Positions 31,632-41,387 of a stretch of DNA of 64,000 bases are shown piece by piece (within the stretch, counting starts at the first letter, position 1; every line of letters starts with the position of its first letter). The notes under the pieces are model-generated. The model searched no databases and was not told the DNA's origin. It saw only the letters and a program-made list of their open reading frames with translations. Source of the DNA: Haemophilus haemolyticus_M (GTDB taxonomy: Bacteria > Pseudomonadota > Gammaproteobacteria > Enterobacterales > Pasteurellaceae); contig NZ_QQGD01000007.1 in NCBI RefSeq assembly GCF_003490935.1, positions 26,623-90,622 on the forward strand, in the 5' to 3' direction. The translations under genes were made by a program, and so were the position numbers.

Positions 31632-33487
31632 TTATTGTTACTTCAGGTCACGTTGATCACGGCAAAACAGCATTATTAAAAGCATTAACTGGCACAAGTA
31701 CCGCGCATTTACCAGAAGAAAAAAAACGCGGAATGACCATTGATTTGGGGTATGCCTATCTGCCTTTAGAAAACAAAGTACTTGGCTTTATTGATGTGCC
31801 GGGGCACGAGAAATTCTTGTCAAATATGCTGGCGGGTTTAGGTGGTGTGCATTATGCAATGCTAATTGTCGCCGCCGATGAAGGCGTTGCAGCGCAAACA
31901 AAAGAACATTTAGCGATATTACGCCAACTTCAATTCCACGAAATTATTGTTGTCATCACAAAAGCAGATCGTACAAATTCAGAGCAAATAGAATCGTTAA
32001 TCCAAACAATTAAACAAAATTACAGTTTTTTACGCGATGCCAACCATTTCATTACCTCAGCAGAAACGGGGCAAGGAATTAATGAATTACGTCATTACTT
32101 AGCGAATCTACCTGAATTAGCTGATACCCATAAACCTTTCCGTTACGCAATAGACCGAGTATTCAGCGTAAAAGGGGCGGGTACCGTCGTGACGGGCACA
32201 GCCTTTTCAGGAACAGTGAAAGTAAACGATGAACTTTACCTTTCCACAGGACAGAAAGTTCGTGTAAAAGCGATTCACGCACAAAATACATCAAGCGAAC
32301 AAGGTATTGCGGGGCAACGTTTAGCGTTAAATTTAAATGCTGATTTAGACCGCACGCCAATGAAACGAGGCGATTGGTTATTGCAGGATGATCCTCTTCC
32401 ACCAACAGATCGCATCAGTGTACAAATTTTGGCTGAAATACCATTAAATGAAAGCCAACCTGTGCATATTTATCACGGCGCGAGTCGCACTACGGGTAAG
32501 CTCACCTTATTACAGGGAAAAAATGCCGCTAAAAATGACCGCACTTTGGCTGAAATAATATTAGATTCACCATTATTCTTGGCTTTCGGAGACAAACTTA
32601 TTTTACGCAGTGGCGATACAAAAACCTTAATTGCCGGCGCACGAGTATTGGAAATTAACTCGCCAAAACGTCATAAACGAACTGAAGTGCGGTTAAATTT
32701 CTTAGCGAATTTAGCATTGGCAGAGAGTTCTTCGCAACGTATTGCACTAACCCTTCAACATAATGCGACAACAGCACGCCAATTAATGTGGACGGAACAA
32801 CTGACTTCCTTGCAATTAGATAAAGCACTCGCCGAGCGGGACGCCGTACGTTATCAAGATTGGTGTTTTAATACTAATTACGTACAAGAAAAAACGCAGC
32901 AAATTTTAACCGCACTTAATACCTATCACGAGCAACATAATGATCAACTTGGTGTAAGCAAAGCCAGATTATATCGAATGGCGACATTGAATCAGCCAGA
33001 AAATCTAATTCATCATTTTATCGATGAAATGCTTGATGATGGACGATTACAACAAACGCGTGGCTGGATTCATCTACCAGAGCACAAAATTCAGTTTAAT
33101 ACAGAAGAAAAATCACATTGGACAGATGTATTAAACGAGTTTGAAAAAGCAAACGGTCAAGCAATTTGGGTGCGCGATATGGCAAATGCACTCGCTATTG
33201 ATGAATCAATTATGCGTAATTTTATGTATAAAGCAGGGAAACTGGGTTACCTCACGCCAATCGTGAAAGATAGATTTTTCTTAACTGAAACCATCTATGC
33301 TTATGCAAGGCTTATCAAACAAATCGCTGAAAAACAAGGTAAAGTATCAGTAAATGAAGTACGTGATAAATTGAATTTCGGGCGCAAACTTACCGTTCAA
33401 CTGATGGAATATTTCGACCGAATGGGTTTTTTGCGTCGCAAAGGCAATGACCATATTCTGCGCGATAAGAATGTTTTTGATTTATGA
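31628..33487 (+). CDS. selB: Selenocysteine-specific elongation factor
   Basis: A 619-residue GTPase that brings selenocysteyl-tRNA to the ribosome at UGA codons followed by a SECIS element. G motifs are intact: GHVDHGKTALLKAL (G1), DVPGHEKF (G3) and TKADR (G4). The C-terminal winged-helix domains that bind the mRNA SECIS are present (the region ending RRKGNDHILRDKNVFDL). Length fits E. coli SelB. Coupled to selA. Confidence 0.97.
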   Translation: MIIVTSGHVDHGKTALLKALTGTSTAHLPEEKKRGMTIDLGYAYLPLENKVLGFIDVPGHEKFLSNMLAGLGGVHYAMLIVAADEGVAAQTKEHLAILRQLQFHEIIVVITKADRTNSEQIESLIQTIKQNYSFLRDANHFITSAETGQGINELRHYLANLPELADTHKPFRYAIDRVFSVKGAGTVVTGTAFSGTVKVNDELYLSTGQKVRVKAIHAQNTSSEQGIAGQRLALNLNADLDRTPMKRGDWLLQDDPLPPTDRISVQILAEIPLNESQPVHIYHGASRTTGKLTLLQGKNAAKNDRTLAEIILDSPLFLAFGDKLILRSGDTKTLIAGARVLEINSPKRHKRTEVRLNFLANLALAESSSQRIALTLQHNATTARQLMWTEQLTSLQLDKALAERDAVRYQDWCFNTNYVQEKTQQILTALNTYHEQHNDQLGVSKARLYRMATLNQPENLIHHFIDEMLDDGRLQQTRGWIHLPEHKIQFNTEEKSHWTDVLNEFEKANGQAIWVRDMANALAIDESIMRNFMYKAGKLGYLTPIVKDRFFLTETIYAYARLIKQIAEKQGKVSVNEVRDKLNFGRKLTVQLMEYFDRMGFLRRKGNDHILRDKNVFDL

Positions 33488-33505
33488 TTTAAAAAGGAAA
33501 AGAGT

Positions 33506-34369
33506 ATGAAAAAAACGCTCGTTGCTGCATTAATTAGTTCTGTCATATTACTCACAGGCTGCCAAGATAAAGATACTGAAGCAAAAATAAAACAACTAAA
33601 TCAAACAGTAGCACAACTCAGTACTGAAAATACCAAATTAAAAGAGCAAATAGAAAAAACAGTCCCAGCAATTTTTGTGGAAAATGATGAAATATTTAAT
33701 CAATCTGAAATTATTAAACATCCTAAATCGAAAGAAGATTACCAGCCTGAAGAAACCAAAATTGAGTATTCAATTTCAACAATAAAAACTAATATTGATT
33801 GGCTTAATGATCTATTATGGAAAAAATTGACTGAAAACGAAGAAACGAAAAATATTTCTCGTGAACAATTTATAGCACGTTATCAAACAGCTTTTGAGGA
33901 AGACAAAAAAGAAGTAAAAGAAACGCCATCTTTTGGTATTTCTCATTCTATGTGGACAGATTTTATTGCACAAAAAGAAAAACTTGCAACTTTTGCTATT
34001 AGTTTTTATGACTATGAAGGCGGTGCTCATGGGATAGAAGGTAATCGCTATTTCACAATTGATCTAACTACACGCCATATTTTGACATTAAATGATTTAT
34101 TTAATGAAAAAGATTTACCGAAAGTAAAAACACTTTTATGGGAGCAATATAATAATAGCAATAAGGAATATGAACCTCTTATTGAAGTCGATAGTTTTAA
34201 TTTATCGAACAATATTTACTTAGATTCAAGAGGTGTACATTTTATTTATGATGTCTATGAAATCGCCCCTTACGCAGCAGGAGAGCAGGATTTGTTGCTC
34301 TATTTTGGGCAACTAGAAGAATTATTTAGACCTGAATTTAAGCGAAATAACTATGTAAAATTTCTTTAA
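33506..34369 (+). CDS. Lipoprotein with DUF3298 (RsiV-like) domain
   Basis: A 287-residue lipoprotein with signal peptide and lipobox LLTGC (Cys19). A short coiled coil (AKIKQLNQTVAQLSTENTKL) follows, then a DUF3298/RsiV-like domain with YEGGAHGIEGNRYFTID, LTLNDLF and YEIAPYAAGEQDL. RsiV in Bacillus is an anti-sigma factor that binds lysozyme; no sigma factor is nearby here, so the Haemophilus role is unknown. It begins 18 bp after selB and ends at a terminator shared with atpC. Confidence 0.85.
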   Translation: MKKTLVAALISSVILLTGCQDKDTEAKIKQLNQTVAQLSTENTKLKEQIEKTVPAIFVENDEIFNQSEIIKHPKSKEDYQPEETKIEYSISTIKTNIDWLNDLLWKKLTENEETKNISREQFIARYQTAFEEDKKEVKETPSFGISHSMWTDFIAQKEKLATFAISFYDYEGGAHGIEGNRYFTIDLTTRHILTLNDLFNEKDLPKVKTLLWEQYNNSNKEYEPLIEVDSFNLSNNIYLDSRGVHFIYDVYEIAPYAAGEQDLLLYFGQLEELFRPEFKRNNYVKFL

Positions 34370-34380
34370 GGAAACAAACA

Positions 34381-34410
34381 AAAAGTGCGGTAAAAATTCA
34401 CCGCACTTTT
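34381..34410. terminator. Bidirectional terminator made of paired uptake sequences
   Basis: AAAAGTGCGGT / ACCGCACTTTT, an 11-bp stem with an 8-base loop, between the convergent lipoprotein and atpC genes. Confidence 0.9.
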
Positions 34411-34413
34411 TTA

Positions 34414-34842
34414 TTACCGTCTTATTTTCAAGAGTTTTTCAGTCAATTCATAAGCTCGAAGTTTTGCTAACTCTTTAGAAAGTTTCGCAACCAGTAAATC
34501 ATGATCTACATCTGATACATGAGATACAATGTTCTCTTCAGCTTTACGTTTTGCTTCGCGAATACGATCAGCATCTAATTCACTACCACGGATAGCAACA
34601 TCTGCTAGTACCGTAACAATATTTGGTTGAACCTCTAAAAAACCACCGGAAACATAGATAACTTCTTCATTTCCATCTTGAAGGGTAAATTTAACAATCC
34701 CTGGCTTAATTGCCGTTAGCAATGGTGTATGTCCAGGGAGAATGCCTAATTCCCCCTCAACACCTGTTGCTTGGATTTGTTTTACTTCACCTTCAAAGAT
34801 TTTTCGCTCTGCGCTTACTATTGTTAAATTAAATGTCGCCAT
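34414..34842 (-). CDS. atpC: ATP synthase epsilon subunit
   Basis: A 142-residue F1 epsilon subunit: N-terminal beta sandwich (TFNLTIVSAERKIFEGEVKQ, GELGILPGHTPLLTAIKPG) and a C-terminal helical hairpin that can inhibit ATPase activity. It is the last gene of atpIBEFHAGDC and ends at the uptake-sequence terminator. Confidence 0.97.
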   Translation of the reverse strand: MATFNLTIVSAERKIFEGEVKQIQATGVEGELGILPGHTPLLTAIKPGIVKFTLQDGNEEVIYVSGGFLEVQPNIVTVLADVAIRGSELDADRIREAKRKAEENIVSHVSDVDHDLLVAKLSKELAKLRAYELTEKLLKIRR

Positions 34843-34872
34843 TTTTGTTCTCCTTCAAATGACTTGAAGTGA

Positions 34873-36246
34873 TTACATATTTTTGGCTTTTTCTAGCGCT
34901 TCGTCGATTGAACCTACCATATAGAACGCTTGTTCTGGGATATGGTCGTAATCACCGCTTAAAATACCTTTAAAGCCGCGAATGGTTTCTTTTAATGGAA
35001 CATATTTACCCGGAGTACCATTAAATACTTCAGCAACGAAGAACGGTTGTGATAAGAAACGTTCAATTTTACGTGCACGTGCTACCACTAATTTATCTTC
35101 TTCAGATAATTCGTCCATACCAAGAATTGCGATAATATCTTTCAATTCTTTATAACGTTGTAAAATACCTTGTACACCACGAGCAACATCATAATGTTCT
35201 TGACCAACAACAAGTGGGTCTAGCTGACGTGAAGTTGAATCTAATGGATCAACCGCAGGGTAGATACCTAAAGATGCAATTTGACGACTTAATACAACGG
35301 TTGAGTCTAAGTGCGCAAAGGTTGTTGCTGGAGATGGGTCAGTTAAGTCATCCGCAGGTACATATACCGCTTGTACAGAGGTAATAGAACCTGTTTTGGT
35401 TGATGTAATACGTTCTTGTAACACACCCATTTCTTCTGCTAATGTTGGTTGGTAACCTACCGCAGATGGCATACGACCTAATAACGCAGATACTTCAGTA
35501 CCAGCAAGGGTATAACGATAGATATTATCCACGAAGAATAATACATCACGACCTTCATCACGGAATTTTTCTGCCATGGTTAAACCTGTTAACGCAACAC
35601 GTAAACGGTTACCTGGTGGCTCATTCATCTGACCATAAACCAAAGATACTTTATCTAATACGTTAGAATCTTTCATTTCATGATAGAAGTCGTTACCTTC
35701 ACGAGTACGTTCACCTACACCCGCAAATACGGAGTAACCTGAGTGTTCGATCGCGATGTTACGGATTAATTCCATCATATTTACGGTTTTACCTACACCC
35801 GCACCACCGAATAAACCAACTTTACCACCTTTTGCAAATGGACAAATTAAGTCGATAACTTTGATACCGGTTTCTAATAATTCCGTACTGTTTGATTGTT
35901 CTTCATAGCTTGGTGCAGAACGGTGGATAGCCCAACGCTCTTCTTCACCGATTGGACCTTGTTCGTCAATTGGTTCACCCAATACATTCATAATACGACC
36001 AAGGGTTTTTGTGCCTACCGGTACTTGAATCGGATCATTCGTATTTTCTACTTTTAAACCACGTTTTAAACCGTCAGAAGCACCTAATGCGATACAACGT
36101 ACCACACCGCCACCTAATTGTTGTTGCACCTCAAGTGTTAAACCTGATTCAACTTTTAATGCATCGTAAACTTTTGGCACTGCATCTTGTGGAAATTCAA
36201 CGTCAATCACCGCACCGATGATTTGTACAATTTTTCCTGCTGACAT
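34873..36246 (-). CDS. atpD: ATP synthase beta subunit
   Basis: A 457-residue catalytic F1 subunit. Walker A GGAGVGKT (about 149-156), GERTREGNDFYHEM and the DELSEEDK region are typical. An upstream extension of 11 codons is open, but the ATG at 36246 (MSAGKIVQIIG) with AGAGGAAC is the family start. Located between atpG and atpC. Confidence 0.98.
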   Translation of the reverse strand: MSAGKIVQIIGAVIDVEFPQDAVPKVYDALKVESGLTLEVQQQLGGGVVRCIALGASDGLKRGLKVENTNDPIQVPVGTKTLGRIMNVLGEPIDEQGPIGEEERWAIHRSAPSYEEQSNSTELLETGIKVIDLICPFAKGGKVGLFGGAGVGKTVNMMELIRNIAIEHSGYSVFAGVGERTREGNDFYHEMKDSNVLDKVSLVYGQMNEPPGNRLRVALTGLTMAEKFRDEGRDVLFFVDNIYRYTLAGTEVSALLGRMPSAVGYQPTLAEEMGVLQERITSTKTGSITSVQAVYVPADDLTDPSPATTFAHLDSTVVLSRQIASLGIYPAVDPLDSTSRQLDPLVVGQEHYDVARGVQGILQRYKELKDIIAILGMDELSEEDKLVVARARKIERFLSQPFFVAEVFNGTPGKYVPLKETIRGFKGILSGDYDHIPEQAFYMVGSIDEALEKAKNM

Positions 36247-36262
36247 TACCGTTCCTCTTTTC

Positions 36263-37132
36263 TTAAATCGCTGCCGCACCGGCTACGATTTCATTCAATT
36301 CATTTGTGATACTTGCTTGACGAGCTTTGTTATACACCAACCGCAGATCATTAATTAAATTACCTGCATTATCAGTTGCTGCTTTCATTGCTACCATTCG
36401 AGCCGCTTGTTCTGAAGCTAAATTATCTACAACCGCTTGATAAATTTGGGATTCTAAATAACGAACTAAAAGACTATCTAATAGTACTTTTGGTTCTGGC
36501 TCATAAAGATAATCCCAAGTCTGTTGTCTTTCATTTAAATGATCGTCTTTAGATTCTGGTAAAGGAACTAATTGTTGTACAACAGGTTTTTGCGACATCG
36601 TATTAACAAATTTATTGTATGCAATATAAACTGCATCAATTTCACCATTACGATAAGCATCAAACATTGTATTTGCGACACCAATTAATTCTTCTAGAGC
36701 AGGCGTATCGCCTAAACCAGAAAGTTGACCTTTGATATTAAATCCAAAGGAACGGAAAAAACTAATCCCTTTTGAACCTATTAAGCCCAAATCTGTAGAG
36801 ATATTTTGTTCTTTCCAATTTTTGATTTGGTTAAGTGTGGTTTTGAATAAATTAACATTTAAACCACCACACATACCACGATCTGTTGAAATAACCAAGA
36901 TACCGATTTTCTTCACTTCACGCTCAACTAAGAACGGATGTTTATAACCGACACTTGCTTTAGACACATGACTAATAACGTTACGGATAGTTTCAGAATA
37001 CGGACGAGATGCAGCCATACGATCCTGCGTTTTACGCATTTTCGAGGTCGCCACCATTTCCATTGCCTTAGTAATTTTTTGTGTACTTTGTACACTGGCA
37101 ATTTTGGTTTTTATCTCTTTTGCACCTGCCAT
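36263..37132 (-). CDS. atpG: ATP synthase gamma subunit
   Basis: A 289-residue central stalk subunit. The N-terminal helix (AKEIKTKIASVQSTQKITKAMEMVATSKMRK, in part) and the C-terminal ARQASITNELNEIVAGAAAI form the rotor coiled coil. ATG 37132 follows GGAG. Usual length. Confidence 0.98.
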   Translation of the reverse strand: MAGAKEIKTKIASVQSTQKITKAMEMVATSKMRKTQDRMAASRPYSETIRNVISHVSKASVGYKHPFLVEREVKKIGILVISTDRGMCGGLNVNLFKTTLNQIKNWKEQNISTDLGLIGSKGISFFRSFGFNIKGQLSGLGDTPALEELIGVANTMFDAYRNGEIDAVYIAYNKFVNTMSQKPVVQQLVPLPESKDDHLNERQQTWDYLYEPEPKVLLDSLLVRYLESQIYQAVVDNLASEQAARMVAMKAATDNAGNLINDLRLVYNKARQASITNELNEIVAGAAAI

Positions 37133-37147
37133 CTTATCTCTCCGTTA

Positions 37148-38689
37148 CTACCAAGCACTATTCGCTTTAAAACTATCTAAAATACCTTTTAATGTATCTT
37201 TGATTTCGTCATTATAGTTACCGGTTTTAGTAAGCTCTTGCATAAACTCAGCGTGATTACGGTTAGAATAATCTAAAAGTGCGGTCTCAAAACTTGCAAT
37301 TTTTGATAATTCCACGTCATCCAAATAACCAAATTCAACAGCAAACAATACAACCGCTTGTTCTGCAACAGATAATGGAGCAAATTGTTTTTGTTTTAAT
37401 AATTCAGTTACTTTTTCACCGTGAGAAAGTTGCTTACGAGTCGCATCATCTAGATCTGATGCAAACTGTGCAAATGCTGCTAATTCACGATATTGAGCTA
37501 GCGCGGTACGAATACCACCCGCTAATTTCTTAATAACTTTAGTTTGCGCTGAACCACCAACACGAGATACCGAAATACCTGGGTTTACCGCAGGACGAAT
37601 ACCTGAGTTAAACAAGTTAGATTCTAAGAAGATCTGACCGTCGGTAATAGAAATTACGTTGGTTGGAACAAACGCAGATACGTCACCAGCTTGGGTTTCA
37701 ATAATCGGAAGTGCGGTTAAAGAACCTGTTTTTCCTTTCACTTCACCTTTAGTGAATTTTTCTACGTAATCTTCGTTTACACGAGAAGCACGTTCTAGTA
37801 AACGAGAATGTAAATAGAATACATCACCTGGATAGGCTTCACGACCTGGTGGACGACGTAATAATAATGAAATTTGACGATAAGCTACGGCTTGTTTTGA
37901 TAAATCATCATAAACAATTAATGCATCTTCGCCGCGATCACGGAAATATTCACCCATCGCACAACCAGCATAAGGTGCTAAATATTGTAATGCTGCTGAT
38001 TCAGATGCAGATGCGGCTACCACGATAGTATTTGCAAGCGCACCATGTTCTTCTAATTTACGCACGACGTTTGCGATAGTAGAGGCTTTTTGACCAATCG
38101 CAACATAGATACATTTAATACCAGAATTACGTTGGTTAATAATAGCGTCAATTGCTAACGCAGTTTTACCCGTTTGGCGGTCACCAATGATTAACTCACG
38201 CTGACCACGGCCAATCGGTACCATAGAATCGACAGCTTTATAACCAGTTTGAACTGGTTGATCAACAGAACGACGATCGATAACACCTGGCGCAATCACT
38301 TCAACAGGAGAGAAACCATCATTTTCAATTTCGCCTTTACCATCGATTGGTTGACCAAGCGTATTAACTACACGACCTAATAAACCACGACCAACTGGTA
38401 CTTCAAGAATACGACCTGTACATTGAACTTCCATACCTTCCGCTAAATCTGCGTAAGGTCCCATAACTACAGCACCAACAGAATCGCGTTCAAGGTTAAG
38501 TGCCATCGCATAACGATTACCCGGTAAGGCGATCATTTCACCTTGCATCACATCGCTTAAACCGTGGATGCGAATAATACCATCGCTTACAGAAACAATT
38601 GTCCCTGTATTACGCGCTTCACTGACCACGTCGAATTGAGCGATGCGTTTTTTAATCAATTCACTAATTTCAGTTGAATTTAGTTGCAT
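37148..38689 (-). CDS. atpA: ATP synthase alpha subunit
   Basis: A 513-residue non-catalytic nucleotide-binding F1 subunit. Walker A GDRQTGKTA near 169-177, with YDDLSKQAVAYR and the C-terminal helical domain intact. Length and start (MQLNSTEISELIKKRI) match E. coli. Confidence 0.98.
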   Translation of the reverse strand: MQLNSTEISELIKKRIAQFDVVSEARNTGTIVSVSDGIIRIHGLSDVMQGEMIALPGNRYAMALNLERDSVGAVVMGPYADLAEGMEVQCTGRILEVPVGRGLLGRVVNTLGQPIDGKGEIENDGFSPVEVIAPGVIDRRSVDQPVQTGYKAVDSMVPIGRGQRELIIGDRQTGKTALAIDAIINQRNSGIKCIYVAIGQKASTIANVVRKLEEHGALANTIVVAASASESAALQYLAPYAGCAMGEYFRDRGEDALIVYDDLSKQAVAYRQISLLLRRPPGREAYPGDVFYLHSRLLERASRVNEDYVEKFTKGEVKGKTGSLTALPIIETQAGDVSAFVPTNVISITDGQIFLESNLFNSGIRPAVNPGISVSRVGGSAQTKVIKKLAGGIRTALAQYRELAAFAQFASDLDDATRKQLSHGEKVTELLKQKQFAPLSVAEQAVVLFAVEFGYLDDVELSKIASFETALLDYSNRNHAEFMQELTKTGNYNDEIKDTLKGILDSFKANSAW

Positions 38690-38701
38690 CTTGTATTCCT
38701 C

Positions 38702-39235
38702 TTATAATTGCAACTCGTTTGCGAGACGAGTAAGTTGCCCACGGCTACTTCCGTCAATCACAAAGTCTTCAGTACGAATAATAACACCAGCAATAAGTGC
38801 GTTATCCACGTTGCAATTTAATTTCACTTTGCGAGCTAATCTTTTTTCCATTGCAGCTGCAATTTTTTCGATTTGTGTTGCATTCAATGGTTGCGCAGAT
38901 GTTACTTCAACTTCTGCAATAGCTTGATGCTCCTCTACGTGATGTTTAAATTCTTCAAACACCGCAGGAATAGCACTCAAACGCTTATTTTCAGCCATTA
39001 ACCGAATAAGATTTTGCCCATATTGATCCAATTGTTCGCCACAAATAGAAATTACTGTATCAGCTAATTTCTGTGCAGAAAGAGAACTACTTAAGTAAGC
39101 TTTTACCGTTTCATCTTCAGCTACGGCTGCAGCAAAACCTAACATATCAGTCCATTTTTCGACCGCACTTTGTTCAATGGCAAAGTCGAATGCAGCTTTT
39201 GCATAAGGGCGAGCTATTGTAGTTAATTCTGACAT
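38702..39235 (-). CDS. atpH: ATP synthase delta subunit
   Basis: A 177-residue OSCP/delta subunit linking F1 to the peripheral stalk (TIARPYAKAAFDFAIEQ at the N-terminus, IRTEDFVIDGSSRGQLTRL at the C-terminus). Twelve bases from atpA. Confidence 0.97.
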   Translation of the reverse strand: MSELTTIARPYAKAAFDFAIEQSAVEKWTDMLGFAAAVAEDETVKAYLSSSLSAQKLADTVISICGEQLDQYGQNLIRLMAENKRLSAIPAVFEEFKHHVEEHQAIAEVEVTSAQPLNATQIEKIAAAMEKRLARKVKLNCNVDNALIAGVIIRTEDFVIDGSSRGQLTRLANELQL

Positions 39236-39247
39236 AAGCTAAGCCTC

Positions 39248-39718
39248 TTATAACTCTGCAACTAATTTATCAATAATGTCATTGTTTGCCGCTTCATCAA
39301 TAGAACGACCAACAATTTTCTCAGCACCAGCCACTGCCAATGAAGCCACTTTAAGACGTAATTCTTCTTGAACACGTTTACGTTCTGCTTCTACTTCTGC
39401 ATAACCTTGAGCAATAATTTTTGCTTTTAGTTCTTCGGCTTCTGCCTTCACTTCGTCTAATACTTCATTGCGACGTTTATTCGCAGCATCTAAAATATCT
39501 TGAGCTTGTACTTTTGCAGCTGAAAGTTCTTGTTCAACAAGATTTTTCGTATCTGCTTGCTCTTTTTTAGCTGCTTCAGCTGACGCTAAAGCGTTCGCAA
39601 TTTGGCTTTGACGTGTTTCAATCGCATTAATAATTGGTGGCCAAACAAACTTCATGCAAAACCACACGAAAAGTGCGAATGCGATAAGTTGACCAATCAA
39701 TGTTGCATTTAAATTCAC
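39248..39718 (-). CDS. atpF: ATP synthase b subunit, GTG start
   Basis: A 156-residue peripheral stalk subunit with one N-terminal membrane helix (LIGQLIAFALFVWFCMKFVW) and a long charged helix. The start codon is GTG at 39718, with a strong GGAGGA site upstream; no ATG fits the family N-terminus (MNLNATLIGQ). GTG starts for atpF are unremarkable but worth recording. Confidence 0.96.
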   Translation of the reverse strand: MNLNATLIGQLIAFALFVWFCMKFVWPPIINAIETRQSQIANALASAEAAKKEQADTKNLVEQELSAAKVQAQDILDAANKRRNEVLDEVKAEAEELKAKIIAQGYAEVEAERKRVQEELRLKVASLAVAGAEKIVGRSIDEAANNDIIDKLVAEL

Positions 39719-39767
39719 AACGTCCTCCTTACTATGCTTGTTTTACGTTGATAAGCAAATAAGGTGA

Positions 39768-40022
39768 TTAGTGTAATAAACCGATGAATGGGTTTGCGAA
39801 AATGAAAAGTAATGAAATACCAACAGCAATCATTGCAATCGCATCTAAAAGACCAGCCACGATAAACATTTTAGTTTGTAAGCTAGATGCTAATTCTGGT
39901 TGGCGAGCTGATGATTCTAAGAATTTACCACCTAAAATAGCAAAGCCAATTGCAGTACCTAATGCAGCAAATGCAAGAAGAATTGATGCACCGATGATTG
40001 TAGCTGTAATTACAGTTTCCAT
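39768..40022 (-). CDS. atpE: ATP synthase c subunit
   Basis: An 84-residue two-helix proteolipid of the rotor ring, with a GTAIGFAILGGKFLESSARQPEL loop region. The proton-carrying acidic residue is Asp in LLDAIAMIAVG. An open frame starts four codons earlier, but the ATG at 40022 (METVITATI) behind GGAGAA is right for the family. Confidence 0.96.
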   Translation of the reverse strand: METVITATIIGASILLAFAALGTAIGFAILGGKFLESSARQPELASSLQTKMFIVAGLLDAIAMIAVGISLLFIFANPFIGLLH

Positions 40023-40077
40023 AATTTTCTCCAATAGAAGTTAAGTTTTAGCCCTAGAGCCGGTTAATAAAAAATGA

Positions 40078-40866
40078 TTAATGATCTGCTTTGTTATAAG
40101 CAATACTTAAATAAACAACCGTCAACATCATAAAGATGAAAGCCTGCAAGGTAATAACCAAAATATGGAAAATAGCCCAAGCAAGATGTAACGGAATCCC
40201 TAATGCTGCAATGGCCATATTAGCGGAATACATTACAGCGATAAGAATAAAGATCAATTCCCCTGCATACATGTTACCAAACAAACGGAATGCGAGTGAA
40301 ATTGGTTTAGCCAATAAAGTCACGGTTTCAAGAATAAAGTTAACAGGAATAAACGCCCAATGGTTGAATGGATGAAGCGTATATTCTTTAACTAAACCTT
40401 TGAATCCTTTAGATTTTATTGTGTAGAAAAGAATTAAAAAGAAAACACAAATGGACATACCTAAAGTTGCGCTAATATCTGCTGTCGGCACTGCACGAAG
40501 ATAATGAATACCGAACAAACCTGCAAATTGAGGTAAGAAATCAACAGGAATTAAGTCGATAGCATTCATGATGAATACCCAACAGAAAATGGTTAATGCT
40601 AGTGGCGCAACCACGTTACGTGGACCATGAAAATTTTCTTTCACGATTCCATTAACCCATTCCACAACAATTTCAACTAAACATTGCATTTTTCCTGGAA
40701 CGCCAGTTGTTGCTTTTTTCCCTACTCGAGAAAAAACAAATAGGAAAATAACCGCAGCAAGAATAGAAAAGAACAACGTATCTATATGAACATTCCAAAA
40801 TCCATCCCCTGTTTTGAGAAAGGATAAATGGTGGCTAATGTATTCCGATGTTGTTAGTCCAGACAT
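40078..40866 (-). CDS. atpB: ATP synthase a subunit
   Basis: A 262-residue integral membrane subunit forming the proton half-channels. The key Arg lies in LAKPISLAFRLFGNMYAGE and the C-terminal helices follow. Usual length; overlaps nothing, 55 bp before atpE. Confidence 0.97.
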   Translation of the reverse strand: MSGLTTSEYISHHLSFLKTGDGFWNVHIDTLFFSILAAVIFLFVFSRVGKKATTGVPGKMQCLVEIVVEWVNGIVKENFHGPRNVVAPLALTIFCWVFIMNAIDLIPVDFLPQFAGLFGIHYLRAVPTADISATLGMSICVFFLILFYTIKSKGFKGLVKEYTLHPFNHWAFIPVNFILETVTLLAKPISLAFRLFGNMYAGELIFILIAVMYSANMAIAALGIPLHLAWAIFHILVITLQAFIFMMLTVVYLSIAYNKADH

Positions 40867-40893
40867 AATAAACCCTTAGTACAAGTATAAAAA

Positions 40894-41268
40894 TCAAATT
40901 CGGCGAAGCAAAAATGGAACTAAATTATTCAACATTAATGCAATAAAAAAACCACTAAAAAAAATAATAAAATTTGTAACCGAAAAGTATTTAAATGAAA
41001 TACTAATAAAAACAATGGTTAGAACAAATTTTATTGCTTCTCCTTTATAAAGTGCGGTCAATTTTGTGGCTAAATGTTGTTTTCTATAAAAAACCACATA
41101 CACAAAAACACCGAAAGGAATTAATGCCGAAAGAAATCCGAATAAAAAATCAAGCGCACTTTTCATTTGCCATAAAGCAAAAAAACAAGCCAATAGCAGC
41201 ATAATGACTATTTCAATAAAAATAGCTTTTTGATACTGAACTTTCGCTTGTTGTATAATTCTCGACAT
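40894..41268 (-). CDS. atpI: ATP synthase accessory protein I
   Basis: A 124-residue membrane protein with four predicted helices, first gene of the atp operon. AtpI proteins help assemble the c ring in other bacteria. Sequence is divergent, as is usual for AtpI; position and topology support the call. Confidence 0.9.
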   Translation of the reverse strand: MSRIIQQAKVQYQKAIFIEIVIMLLLACFFALWQMKSALDFLFGFLSALIPFGVFVYVVFYRKQHLATKLTALYKGEAIKFVLTIVFISISFKYFSVTNFIIFFSGFFIALMLNNLVPFLLRRI

Positions 41269-41291
41269 TTTTAAAACCTTAAAACGTTCTA

Positions 41292-41319
41292 ATTATACAT
41301 TTGATCAAATTAGATTCAA
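41292..41319 (-). promoter_or_regulatory. Predicted promoter of the atp operon
   Basis: On the minus strand -35 TTGAAT (41314-41319), a 16-bp spacer and -10 TATAAT (41292-41297), in the 119-bp gap between rsmG and atpI. It would allow atp expression apart from rsmG. Confidence 0.65.
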
Positions 41320-41387
41320 CTTAAAAAGCACTGAAAAACGTTAACTAAATCACACTTTTAGAAAATTTTTTACAAAATTGTAACTAT